From assembly GCF_012986595.1 (NCBI RefSeq), contig NZ_JAAQYM010000005.1, positions 593,738 through 657,737 of the forward strand: DNA of 64,000 nucleotides. Reading direction: 5' to 3'. Positions 7,922 through 14,906 of this stretch are shown in pieces. Origin of the DNA: Pseudomonas koreensis (GTDB taxonomy: Bacteria > Pseudomonadota > Gammaproteobacteria > Pseudomonadales > Pseudomonadaceae). Below the pieces are notes generated by a model. It made no database searches. It was not told the origin of the DNA and worked only from the letters and a program-made list of their open reading frames with translations. A program made the translations under genes and the position numbers. The number at the start of each line of letters is the position of its first letter. Position 1 is the first letter of the stretch.

Positions 7922-10665
7922 ACGTCCGGCGCCACGGGCAGCTCGATGCAGAAGCGTGCGCCTTCTCCCGAGTTGCGCACGCTCAAATGCCCGCCCATGT
8001 TTTCGATGATGCCGTAGCTCACCGACAGCCCCAGGCCCGTGCCGACCCCCACCGGTTTGGTGGTGAAGAAGGGTTCGAAAATCCGCTCCAGCAAACGCGG
8101 GTCGATGCCGCCGCCATTGTCCTCGACCCACAGCCGCACCTTGTGTTCATCGCGCTCGGCATAGATCGAGATCCAGGGCTTGAACGTCGAGTCCTTCTCG
8201 CGTTTGCCGAGCAGCGCATCGCGGGCGTTGACCATCAGGTTGATCAGCACCTGTTCCAGTTGATCGACATAACCGCGCACCTGCACGCTAAAACCGGTTT
8301 CGCTGATGCGCAGGTCGACGCCCTTGCCGCGCATGCCTTCGGCCAGCAATGACAGCGTGCCTTCGATGGCCGAGGCCGGGTTGAACAGTTGTTGCTCGAT
8401 CTCCGAGCGACGCCCGAACACCCGCATGTGATCGACCACTTTTGCGGCGCGCTGCACCTGGGCGTCGATGCGGTTGAGTTTGTCGGTCAGGTAGTCGATC
8501 TGCACGTCGCCGTTGCCCAGACGCTTGAGCACGTTGACGATGGCCATGCGCATCACGTTCAGCGGCTGGTTGATTTCGTGAGCGAGACCTGTGGCCATTT
8601 CGCCGAGGGTGGCCATTTTCGCACTTTGCGTGAGTTGCTGCTGCGAGCGCCGCACCTCAGTGTTGTCGCGGCCCACGGCCTGCACTTCTAGCAGGCGCCC
8701 GTGTTCATCGAACACCCCGCGATCGGACCACACCCACCACGCGTGCTCGCGCCCGGGCAGTTGCAGACTGATTTCGGCAGTGCTCACCGGCAGTTCCGGG
8801 GTCAGCAGCGCCAGGCGTTGCACGAACGCTGCGCGCTGTTCGTCGGACATCCAGCTGCCCAGATCGACCCCCGGCAATTGTTCCGGCGTGCATTCCAGGT
8901 AGGTCGCCAGCGGCCGGTTGCCGAAGGTCAGGGTCAGGTCCGGGCGATAGCGGCAGATCATTGCCGGCGAGTCTTCCACCAGAATCCGATAGCGTTCTTC
9001 GCTGTGCCTGACCTGTTCGGCGGCGAGCGTCGCCTCGGTGACATCCAGCCACAGGCCCACGGCTTCGACCGGCAGGCCAAGGTCATTGCGCAGCAGCCTG
9101 GCTTCGTCGAGCAGCCAATGGTAGTCGCCGCCACGGTCGAGCACGCGATAACGCGCGCGCACCGAGCCTTCGCGTAACAACTGACGGGTGCGGGTGAAAT
9201 ACAGTTCGCGGTCTTCGGGATGAATCCGCTGCACCCAATCGGCGGTGCTGCAATCGTCCAGTGTCCAGCCCAGCAGGGGGCCCAGGCTGGCGCTGAAAAA
9301 AACCGGAATCAGCGCGCCTTCGACATAGCGCTGGACATAGATCACCGCCGGCGAACTGGCGATCAGGTTGTCCAGTCGCGCATGGGCGGCTTCGGCCCGT
9401 TGCTGCTGGTTCTGGATGTCGCTGATATCGAGCATGAACCCCACCAGCCGCCGCTGTTCGCCGGTGCCGGCGACTTGCCCCTGCACCCGATACCACAGCG
9501 GTGTTTGCTCAGGGCCGTTGCGGTGCAGGCGAACGCTCAGGGTCAGGGCCTCGCCGTGCAGTTGCAGGGCGTGCAGACGGCTGCGCAGTTCTTCGCGGTC
9601 GGCAGGGTGAATCAGCGCCAGCCAGTCCTGCTGCGAGATTCGGGCGCTGTCCGCAGGGAGCACTTCAAGCAGCGACGGCGCCAGCAGCACGTCGTCACCG
9701 AGTATTTCCCACCAGCCGGTGCCGAGCAGGGTTTGCAGCGATTCGAGGCGCTCGGTGTATTGATGATGCTGCTGGTCGCGCAGGCGACTGAGCAGCGGGC
9801 CGGCGAGGGCGCTGGTCAGTGACATCCAGTCGCGGTCGCTGAGGTGCGGCGCGGCAACGTCGACGGTGTAGAAGCCGCAGAGCAGCCACGCTACCACCCC
9901 GCGATCATCGCTGTAGGGGACGGCGAAGCCATCGGCGTTGCCGAACGTGGCTTCCAGTCGCGAATGTTCGTACAGCCCATGATGAGCGCCGAGGCGCTGC
10001 GGGGCGCTGCCGTTGAGGCTGTCGAGCGGTGTGCCCAGACGCTGGCCGTCCTGCCACAGCATCGGCGCATCGTGGGCGCGATACTGTTCGAAGATCTGCC
10101 AGCCCTGTTTCCGTTCGTCGAGCAGGGCGATGGCCAGGCACGGGATCCGCCAACGCTGGGCGATGGCCTGCAATTGCTCGCTAACCACCGCCGGCAGGCG
10201 CATCAGGCCGCAGGTTCGCAGGTGTTCGCTGATCTGCCCGGCGAGGGCCTGACAGGATTCACGGTGGCGTGATTGCTGGCGCTCCAGCAGCAGGTCGCCG
10301 ATGTCCATCAATTGCAGCGTCCAGCCCTCGGCCGAAGGCTGCACCCAGCCGCGCAGGTGCAAGGTCTGATCGCTGAGGCCGGGGAAATCCAGGTCGAGCA
10401 TTTGCCCTTGCCAGTCTTGCGGGCGACCTTCAATCGCCAGCGTGCTGTGCGCCAGTAAATATGCCGACAGCGGTAACGGTGACTCATGGGGCGGCTGTTG
10501 CGCCAATTGGTGACGCAACGGCCCGGCTAGCTGCACCACGCGGCCGTCGTGGTCCAGATGCAGGTGCAGGCCCAGCGTCGGTGAGCCGAGAGCGTCGGGC
10601 AGTTCGTTGGCAGGCGCAGGCGTGCGTCTGAGCAGGCGCCCGAACAGCGTATCGCCGGTGGTCAA
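7918..10665 (-). CDS. pprA: Multi-PAS sensor histidine kinase, PprA-like
   Basis: A 915-residue soluble-looking sensor kinase. The N-terminal 300 residues include a GAF-like region, followed by three PAS repeats (about 305-420, 430-555 and 560-680) with typical WxxRIHPEDRE and RDNTEVRR ends. The kinase core has the H box GLAHEINQPL (His696), N box NLMVNARDAL, D box DNGGGI and G2 box GTGLGLSV. No transmembrane segment is obvious. The likely start is a TTG that overlaps the stop of the TadE-like gene, implying translational coupling. The stop overlaps that of tadG by 4 bp. Position inside the tad locus matches PprA, the partner of PprB in P. aeruginosa; the name is by context and architecture. 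Confidence 0.8.
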   Translation of the reverse strand: MTTGDTLFGRLLRRTPAPANELPDALGSPTLGLHLHLDHDGRVVQLAGPLRHQLAQQPPHESPLPLSAYLLAHSTLAIEGRPQDWQGQMLDLDFPGLSDQTLHLRGWVQPSAEGWTLQLMDIGDLLLERQQSRHRESCQALAGQISEHLRTCGLMRLPAVVSEQLQAIAQRWRIPCLAIALLDERKQGWQIFEQYRAHDAPMLWQDGQRLGTPLDSLNGSAPQRLGAHHGLYEHSRLEATFGNADGFAVPYSDDRGVVAWLLCGFYTVDVAAPHLSDRDWMSLTSALAGPLLSRLRDQQHHQYTERLESLQTLLGTGWWEILGDDVLLAPSLLEVLPADSARISQQDWLALIHPADREELRSRLHALQLHGEALTLSVRLHRNGPEQTPLWYRVQGQVAGTGEQRRLVGFMLDISDIQNQQQRAEAAHARLDNLIASSPAVIYVQRYVEGALIPVFFSASLGPLLGWTLDDCSTADWVQRIHPEDRELYFTRTRQLLREGSVRARYRVLDRGGDYHWLLDEARLLRNDLGLPVEAVGLWLDVTEATLAAEQVRHSEERYRILVEDSPAMICRYRPDLTLTFGNRPLATYLECTPEQLPGVDLGSWMSDEQRAAFVQRLALLTPELPVSTAEISLQLPGREHAWWVWSDRGVFDEHGRLLEVQAVGRDNTEVRRSQQQLTQSAKMATLGEMATGLAHEINQPLNVMRMAIVNVLKRLGNGDVQIDYLTDKLNRIDAQVQRAAKVVDHMRVFGRRSEIEQQLFNPASAIEGTLSLLAEGMRGKGVDLRISETGFSVQVRGYVDQLEQVLINLMVNARDALLGKREKDSTFKPWISIYAERDEHKVRLWVEDNGGGIDPRLLERIFEPFFTTKPVGVGTGLGLSVSYGIIENMGGHLSVRNSGEGARFCIELPVAPDV

Positions 10666-11108
10666 AATTTCAGGCTCGAGGCGGCGCTAAGGGTGGCGGG
10701 CAGGCTCGGCACTGCACCCACGCCCGGCAACACCAGAAACGGGATGACCTGATTGAGCTTGCTGGTGGGATAGTCGACCCTGACCGTCAGTGTGCCCTGA
10801 CTGGCGTCATACACCGCCGACGTATCGACGCCGACCACCAGGTTCAGCGTCGATGGCACCCACTGCAATTGCTGGGTCAACGCGGTGTTGGCGGTGCTCA
10901 CCACCACGCTGGCGTAACCGGGTGTATTGGGGTCGACCGCGACGCTGCGGCGCACCGCTTCGGACGTTGCCTCGTTGAAGGTCTGCATCAACACAAACGG
11001 CAAGCTGTAACTGACCAGTGCGTAGAACACAGCAAAAAAAATCACGAATACCAAGGCGAATTCGATCGCCACTGCGCCTGCCTGTGATTTTGCGAAGCCG
11101 GTTTTCAT
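10662..11108 (-). CDS. TadE-like minor pilin / pilus assembly protein
   Basis: About 148 residues with a TadE/TadF-type N-terminus: a short basic segment, then AGAVAIEFALVFVIFFAVFYALVSYSLPFVLMQTF. This is a prepilin-like helix with Glu at position five after the Gly-Ala junction, followed by NEATSEAVRRSV. Pseudopilins of this type are processed by the locus prepilin peptidase and help build the Flp pilus. The ATG at 11108 is listed; a GTG at 11132 would add eight residues but has no ribosome site. Its stop overlaps the kinase start, so minor pilin and sensor are co-expressed. It is divergent from the prepilin peptidase gene with about 76 bp between. Confidence 0.82.
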   Translation of the reverse strand: MKTGFAKSQAGAVAIEFALVFVIFFAVFYALVSYSLPFVLMQTFNEATSEAVRRSVAVDPNTPGYASVVVSTANTALTQQLQWVPSTLNLVVGVDTSAVYDASQGTLTVRVDYPTSKLNQVIPFLVLPGVGAVPSLPATLSAASSLKF

Positions 11109-11184
11109 GACTGCGTCTACCCTGACGTTCACTGCGTAGTATCAGCATAGAATCATTCAGCAAAATCGGACGGGATTTAACCGG

Positions 11185-11655
11185 ATGCAGAGTTTCGTTC
11201 TCCTGATCTGGCTGGCGGTGTGCGCCGCCCAGGATGCCCGGCAACGGCGTATCTCCAATGGACTGACGTTCGGTGCCGCAGCGTTGGCGCTGATCTATCT
11301 GTGGGCGACCGGCACCACCTGGCTCGGCGCTGATGCGCAGCAGGGACTGTGGGCGGGCGTGATTGCTTTGGCGCTGACCCTGCCGGGGTATTTCATGGGA
11401 CGCATGGGCGCAGCTGATGTGAAATTAATGACAGCCATGGGCCTTGCGACGAACGGCGTCTTCATTCTTTGCGCATTTATCGGCGCGGGTGTCGCCAGCT
11501 TGCTCTGGCTGCTGATCGCGCCAAGAGTCTGGCTTCATATGCGTCAAGGGCTTAGAGAACATCTTCGGTATATGGAGCCTGTGGCGTCAAAAAAGCTGCC
11601 ATTTGCTCCGTTCGTGCTGGCAGGGGTTTTGGCATCGATTCATTGGATCCATTAG
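11185..11655 (+). CDS. fppA: A24 family prepilin peptidase, FppA/TadV-like
   Basis: A 156-residue membrane protein of the short TadV/FppA class, lacking the N-terminal methyltransferase domain of PilD. The two catalytic aspartates are visible: Asp17 in CAAQDARQRRISN and Asp78 in GRMGAADVKLM (GxGD-like). About four to five hydrophobic segments. It cleaves the leader of Flp prepilins and of TadE/TadF pseudopilins at the cytoplasmic face of the inner membrane. It sits 118 bp ahead of the pprB-like gene. In this locus it is the obvious processing enzyme for the two Flp pilins encoded at 13.1-13.6 kb. Confidence 0.92.
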   Translation: MQSFVLLIWLAVCAAQDARQRRISNGLTFGAAALALIYLWATGTTWLGADAQQGLWAGVIALALTLPGYFMGRMGAADVKLMTAMGLATNGVFILCAFIGAGVASLLWLLIAPRVWLHMRQGLREHLRYMEPVASKKLPFAPFVLAGVLASIHWIH

Positions 11656-11663
11656 TCGCCAGG

Positions 11664-11713
11664 TGCCACTAGTCCTATGTACATAGTCGGAAAGTGCGTC
11701 TACTTTCAAATGA
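11664..11713 (+). promoter_or_regulatory. Candidate operator/promoter of the pprB-like gene
   Basis: Contains the perfect 12-bp palindrome CTATGTACATAG (11675-11686), next to ACTAGT and followed by CGTCTACTTTCAAAT (11697-11711), which matches the tadG upstream region in 13 of 15 positions. A role in autoregulation is inference. Confidence 0.42.
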
Positions 11714-11773
11714 GGTCGTTACACCGCCAAAGTGCAGAAAAAGTCAGCTTTGGCCCGAGCAATGGAGTGGTTC

Positions 11774-12559
11774 GTGAACAAGCTTACGTCTGCGGTAAAA
11801 GTGCTCGTGGTTGATGATCAACCCTTGATCGTCGAAGAGTTGTGCGAGTTTCTCGAAAGCAGCGGCTACCGCTGTGTGCCGTGTGAATCCAGTCAGCAGG
11901 CCATCGAGCGTTTCAGTGAAGACGCGGAAATCGGCCTGGTGCTGAGCGACTTGCATATGCCGGACATGGATGGCATCCAGTTGGTGCAGGAACTGCAACG
12001 TATCAGCGGCAAACACCGCGTGTTCGAAGCGATCATGCTCACCGGCCGCGCCGATAAACAGGACGTGATCAAGGCATTGCGTGCGGGGATCGCCGACTAC
12101 TATCAGAAGCCGATCGAGCTGAATGAACTGCTCGAAGGGGTCAAACGCCAGGAAGCGGCGCTGCAAGAGCGGCACAAGAATGTGCAGTTGGGCCACCTGA
12201 ACCAGAAGCTGCAATTTCTTTCCGAGTCCATCGACGATCTCTACCAGGACCTGGACAAAGTCCGGCGTAATCCGACGGCGGTGGTCAGTGACATGCTCGG
12301 CGGCGATGGCGCCGAGGCGGAGCAGGAGATGCCGGCGATCTTCAATCAGTTGTCACCACGGCAACTGGATGTGGCGCGTCTGGTGGGCAAAGGGCAGACC
12401 AATTACCAGATCGCCTGCGAATTGGGCATCACTGAAAACACCGTGAAGTTGTACGTCTCGCAGGTGTTGCGCCTGACCCACATGCACAACCGCACCCAGT
12501 TGGCCTTGGCGTTGTCCCCCAGTGCTTCGGCCGCCCGTCAGCGTGTGACCGCACACTGA
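11774..12559 (+). CDS. pprB: Response regulator with LuxR-type output domain, PprB-like
   Basis: A receiver domain (residues 1-125 or so) with acidic pair Asp14-Asp15, phospho-acceptor Asp59 in LSDLHMPDMDG, a Thr in MLTGRA and Lys in YYQKPIEL. A coiled linker follows (LNQKLQFLSESIDDLYQDLDK), then a C-terminal LuxR/GerE helix-turn-helix (LSPRQLDVARLVGKGQTNYQIACELGITENTVKLYVSQVL). The GTG at 11774 is chosen because GGAG stands six bases before it; upstream in-frame starts at 11732 and 11762 lack a site. Placement beside fppA and across from the PprA-like kinase identifies it as the PprB counterpart, the activator of Flp/Tad pilus and adhesin genes in P. aeruginosa. Target sites here are not proven. 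Confidence 0.85.
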   Translation: MNKLTSAVKVLVVDDQPLIVEELCEFLESSGYRCVPCESSQQAIERFSEDAEIGLVLSDLHMPDMDGIQLVQELQRISGKHRVFEAIMLTGRADKQDVIKALRAGIADYYQKPIELNELLEGVKRQEAALQERHKNVQLGHLNQKLQFLSESIDDLYQDLDKVRRNPTAVVSDMLGGDGAEAEQEMPAIFNQLSPRQLDVARLVGKGQTNYQIACELGITENTVKLYVSQVLRLTHMHNRTQLALALSPSASAARQRVTAH

Positions 12560-12566
12560 TCGCGAT

Positions 12567-12589
12567 TGCCTGCCCTTCGTGGGCAGGCA
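12567..12589. terminator. GC-rich hairpin between convergent regulator genes
   Basis: Nine-bp stem TGCCTGCCC / GGGCAGGCA with a TTCGT loop, just after the pprB-like stop and before the convergent receiver gene. There is no T tract, so termination may be weak or factor-assisted. Confidence 0.5.
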
Positions 12590-12620
12590 GTCAATTCTGC
12601 CAAAAACACCTCACCTGAAA

Positions 12621-13028
12621 TCAGCCGGCTTGCGTCTTCGGTTTGGGGAACAGATTGTCCAGAGTTTCCAGCAGGCGCACGTGGTAGATCGGCTTGCGAA
12701 ACAGGTCCAGTACCTGCAGGCGCAGCATGTCGCTGACGTCTTCCATGTCGGCGTGTCCGGACGTGACGATCACCGGCAGATGCTGGCGTGAAGTGTGCTC
12801 GCGCAGGCGTTTGATCAGCGACATGCCGGACTCCTCCGGCATGCGCAGATCGGTGATCACCAGGGCGATATCCGGATGGCGGGTGAGGTGGTGCAGGGCG
12901 AGTTTCACTGACGTCGCCGTGTGGCAGACAAAGCCCTCGCCTTCCAGTAATTCGGCCAACTCAAGCAACGCGTCCTCTTCATCGTCAACCAGAAGCAACT
13001 GTTGGCGGGGTAATGAGGAAGCAGTCAT
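12621..13028 (-). CDS. Single-domain response regulator (receiver only)
   Basis: A 135-residue CheY-like protein with no output domain. Acidic residues Asp15-Asp16, phospho-acceptor Asp60 in VITDLRMPEESG, Thr/Ser in VIVTSGHAD and the conserved Lys in LFRKPIY are all present, so it should be phosphorylatable. It lies between the pprB-like gene (convergent) and the flp genes (same strand). It could be a phosphate sink or a second output of the PprA-like kinase, or act on a protein partner of the pilus. No output domain or fusion is hidden in the flanks. Confidence 0.88.
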   Translation of the reverse strand: MTASSLPRQQLLLVDDEEDALLELAELLEGEGFVCHTATSVKLALHHLTRHPDIALVITDLRMPEESGMSLIKRLREHTSRQHLPVIVTSGHADMEDVSDMLRLQVLDLFRKPIYHVRLLETLDNLFPKPKTQAG

Positions 13029-13094
13029 GGGCAGTCCCTGAAAAGCTGAAAGTGAGATCGAGTGTAGCGCGACATTCGCCGGACACGACTCATA

Positions 13095-13307
13095 TCAGGG
13101 CGTCTGCACCGGAGCTGTTTGCGCAGTGCCGCCCAGGGATACCAGGACGTTGTTGAAAATTGCGAATATTTTCGCGCCCAGCGGGGTAATGAACACCACG
13201 ACGACGACCGCCACCATCGCCACCACAATGGCGTATTCGATGGCGGATGCGGCCTCTGTGCTTGCCAGAAACGACTTCAGGCGCAATATCAGGTATTCAA
13301 GGATCAT
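13095..13307 (-). CDS. flp: Flp family type IVb pilin (copy 2)
   Basis: A 70-residue prepilin. The Flp signature is complete: a short leader, then ASAIEYAIVVAMVAVVVVVFITPLGAKIFAIFNNVL. The Glu-Tyr pair follows the Ala/Gly processing site within the hydrophobic helix. AAGGAG lies seven bases before the ATG at 13307; an ATG six bases earlier is too close to it. It is the second of two tandem pilin genes, separated by 120 bp of hairpin-rich sequence from copy 1. Sequence differs from copy 1 in the leader and tail (TAQTAPVQTP against TAQVRTTP) and replaces SEEGASA with TEAASA at the cleavage region, where the usual Gly is Ala. Confidence 0.93.
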   Translation of the reverse strand: MILEYLILRLKSFLASTEAASAIEYAIVVAMVAVVVVVFITPLGAKIFAIFNNVLVSLGGTAQTAPVQTP

Positions 13308-13427
13308 TGACATTCTCCTTCGTAACGGCGAGTGATCGGACTTGTGAAATCCGATGGTTGGCAGTGCCTGAGCGCTGCTGTTTTTCAGCAGGGACCCGGG
13401 CACTGAGAAGAGGGGAAAGGGTTTTGA
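13308..13427 (-). other. Structured intercistronic region between the two flp genes
   Basis: Two hairpins can form in the transcript. One pairs ATCGGA with TCCGAT (13335-13340 / 13350-13355). The other pairs CAGTGCC with GGCACTG (13362-13368 / 13399-13405) around an inner CTGCTG / CAGCAG stem with a T5 (A5) loop. There is no T tract, so processing or stabilisation is more likely than termination. Confidence 0.6.
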
Positions 13428-13643
13428 TCAAGGCGTGGTTCTGACCTGTGCCGTGCCTCCGAGTTTGGTCAGCACCAGGTTGAAAATAGCCAGCACCTTG
13501 TCGCCGATGGGCGTCACAAACACCACGACAACGACCGCCACCATTGCCACCACGATCGCGTATTCAATGGCAGACGCACCTTCTTCGCTTCTGCACAGCA
13601 GCCTGGCCCTGGCCAGTAGATAGTCGATGATCATCCGAAACAT
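13428..13643 (-). CDS. flp: Flp family type IVb pilin (copy 1)
   Basis: A 71-residue prepilin with leader MFRMIIDYLLARARLLCRSEEG and mature start ASAIEYAIVVAMVAVVVVVFVTPIGDKVLAIFNLVL. The Gly just before the processing site and the Glu5-Tyr6 pair fit cleavage by FppA. GGAG is seven bases before the ATG. It is the first gene after the regulatory gap shared with rcpC and so is probably the major pilin gene. A cysteine in the leader is removed on processing. P. aeruginosa is known for one flp gene at this place; here there are two. Confidence 0.94.
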   Translation of the reverse strand: MFRMIIDYLLARARLLCRSEEGASAIEYAIVVAMVAVVVVVFVTPIGDKVLAIFNLVLTKLGGTAQVRTTP

Positions 13644-13973
13644 ACGTCCACTCCTTTGCGCCTCTGGCGCCGATCCAACAGCGGCATGCTTTCACCGTGC
13701 TATCAAAGCATTGTCAACAAACCCCCGGTCAACAACTGTAAGAACGGATTAATCACAAAGGATTAACCGGAACGTTAGTCGAGCCAATCCCTACAGTTAA
13801 TTGGCCACGACTCATACTTTAGTGAGTTATTTTCCTGTCAGTAATGGCGTTTTGTCTCGGATCAGCTAGCTTGGAAATAGCGAAATAGTTGCATGTTCAT
13901 AGCTGCCTGATCGCGAAAAATTCTCTCATCAGGAAGTACAGGCTGTCGGTGCAGCAGGAAAGGGAGAGCCGTC
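13644..13973. promoter_or_regulatory. Divergent regulatory gap between flp and rcpC
   Basis: A 330-bp AT-richer gap. It holds the imperfect dyad AGTCGAGCCAAT...ATTGGCCACGACT (13777-13788 / 13800-13812) and a near-direct repeat GGATTAATC / GGATTAACC (13746-13769). Pilin and assembly operons diverge from here, so this is the natural place for PprB-type control. No exact -10/-35 pair stands out. Confidence 0.5.
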
Positions 13974-14906
13974 ATGAACAGTCGCGTCACCATGGGTCTT
14001 GCAGCTGTACTGCTGCTGGGGGCAATTTTCGTCGGTTACTGGGGCCTGGTCCTCAGTCGGCAGCCAGCTCCCGTTGCCCAGGCACCTGCCGCTCCGGCAG
14101 TCGTTGTGGAAAAAACCGTCGCCGCCGCCGAAGACCAGACTCGTCAGCCGGTGGTCGTGCTGTTGCACGATGTCCCGCCTTTCACGCCTCTCACGGCTGC
14201 CGATGTGGCGGTGGAGAAACTGCGCAGTGCGCCAGCCGGAAGCCTTGCCAGTGTCGATCAAGCGGTGGGTCGCACCCCGTGGCGGCACCTGAGCGCAGGC
14301 ACTTGGCTCAACGATGAAAGCTTTCAGGCCGGTGGCTCACTGGCGCGGATGATCCACAGTGATGAGCGCGCGCTCACCGTGGCGGTGGATGAAGTGATCG
14401 GCGCCGCAGGGCAACTGATCCCCGGCGACTACGTTGATGTGCTGCTCTACTTGCGTCAGGACGCGAGCAATCTGCAGCAGTCGGCGCAGATCGTCGTGCC
14501 GGCGATGCGCGTGCTCGGCGTCGGTGAACAATACGGCCTGACCAACGACGGCCAGCCCGCCAATCCGGCCCTGAGCGCCGACGACAAACTCAAACAGGAT
14601 CAACGCCGGATCGCCGCACGCACCGTGGTGCTGGCGGTGCCTGAGCAATTGCTGAGCCGGATGATGCTCGCCACCCAGGTCGGTACGTTGCGCCTGGCCG
14701 TGCGCAGCAGCGAGGAGCAGCGCCTGGCGAAATACTGGGCCGGTGAAAAGCAGTCGCCGGCGCACGTGGATAACGCCAACAGCCAACTCTTTCAATTCAC
14801 CCAGCTGGCCTTGGGTGCCGCGCCGAAAGCGCCGGCCGCTGGCGGCCATGCGCGCACGCCGATGGAAGTGATCCGCGGCAATCAGGTTTCCCAACAAGCC
14901 CCATGA
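13974..14906 (+). CDS. rcpC: Flp pilus assembly protein RcpC/CpaB
   Basis: A 310-residue protein with one N-terminal transmembrane helix (MGLAAVLLLGAIFVGYWGLVL), a Pro/Ala-rich periplasmic linker, and a SAF-type domain (VVLLHDVPPFTPLTAADVAVEKL). The RcpC/CpaB core follows, with AVDEVIGAAGQLIPGDYVDVLLYL and the RTVVLAVPEQ strand. RcpC binds peptidoglycan-side partners and modulates the secretin. AAAGGGAG lies ahead of the ATG. The stop overlaps the rcpA start, beginning a chain of ATGA overlaps. First gene of the rightward tad operon. Confidence 0.9.
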   Translation: MNSRVTMGLAAVLLLGAIFVGYWGLVLSRQPAPVAQAPAAPAVVVEKTVAAAEDQTRQPVVVLLHDVPPFTPLTAADVAVEKLRSAPAGSLASVDQAVGRTPWRHLSAGTWLNDESFQAGGSLARMIHSDERALTVAVDEVIGAAGQLIPGDYVDVLLYLRQDASNLQQSAQIVVPAMRVLGVGEQYGLTNDGQPANPALSADDKLKQDQRRIAARTVVLAVPEQLLSRMMLATQVGTLRLAVRSSEEQRLAKYWAGEKQSPAHVDNANSQLFQFTQLALGAAPKAPAAGGHARTPMEVIRGNQVSQQAP

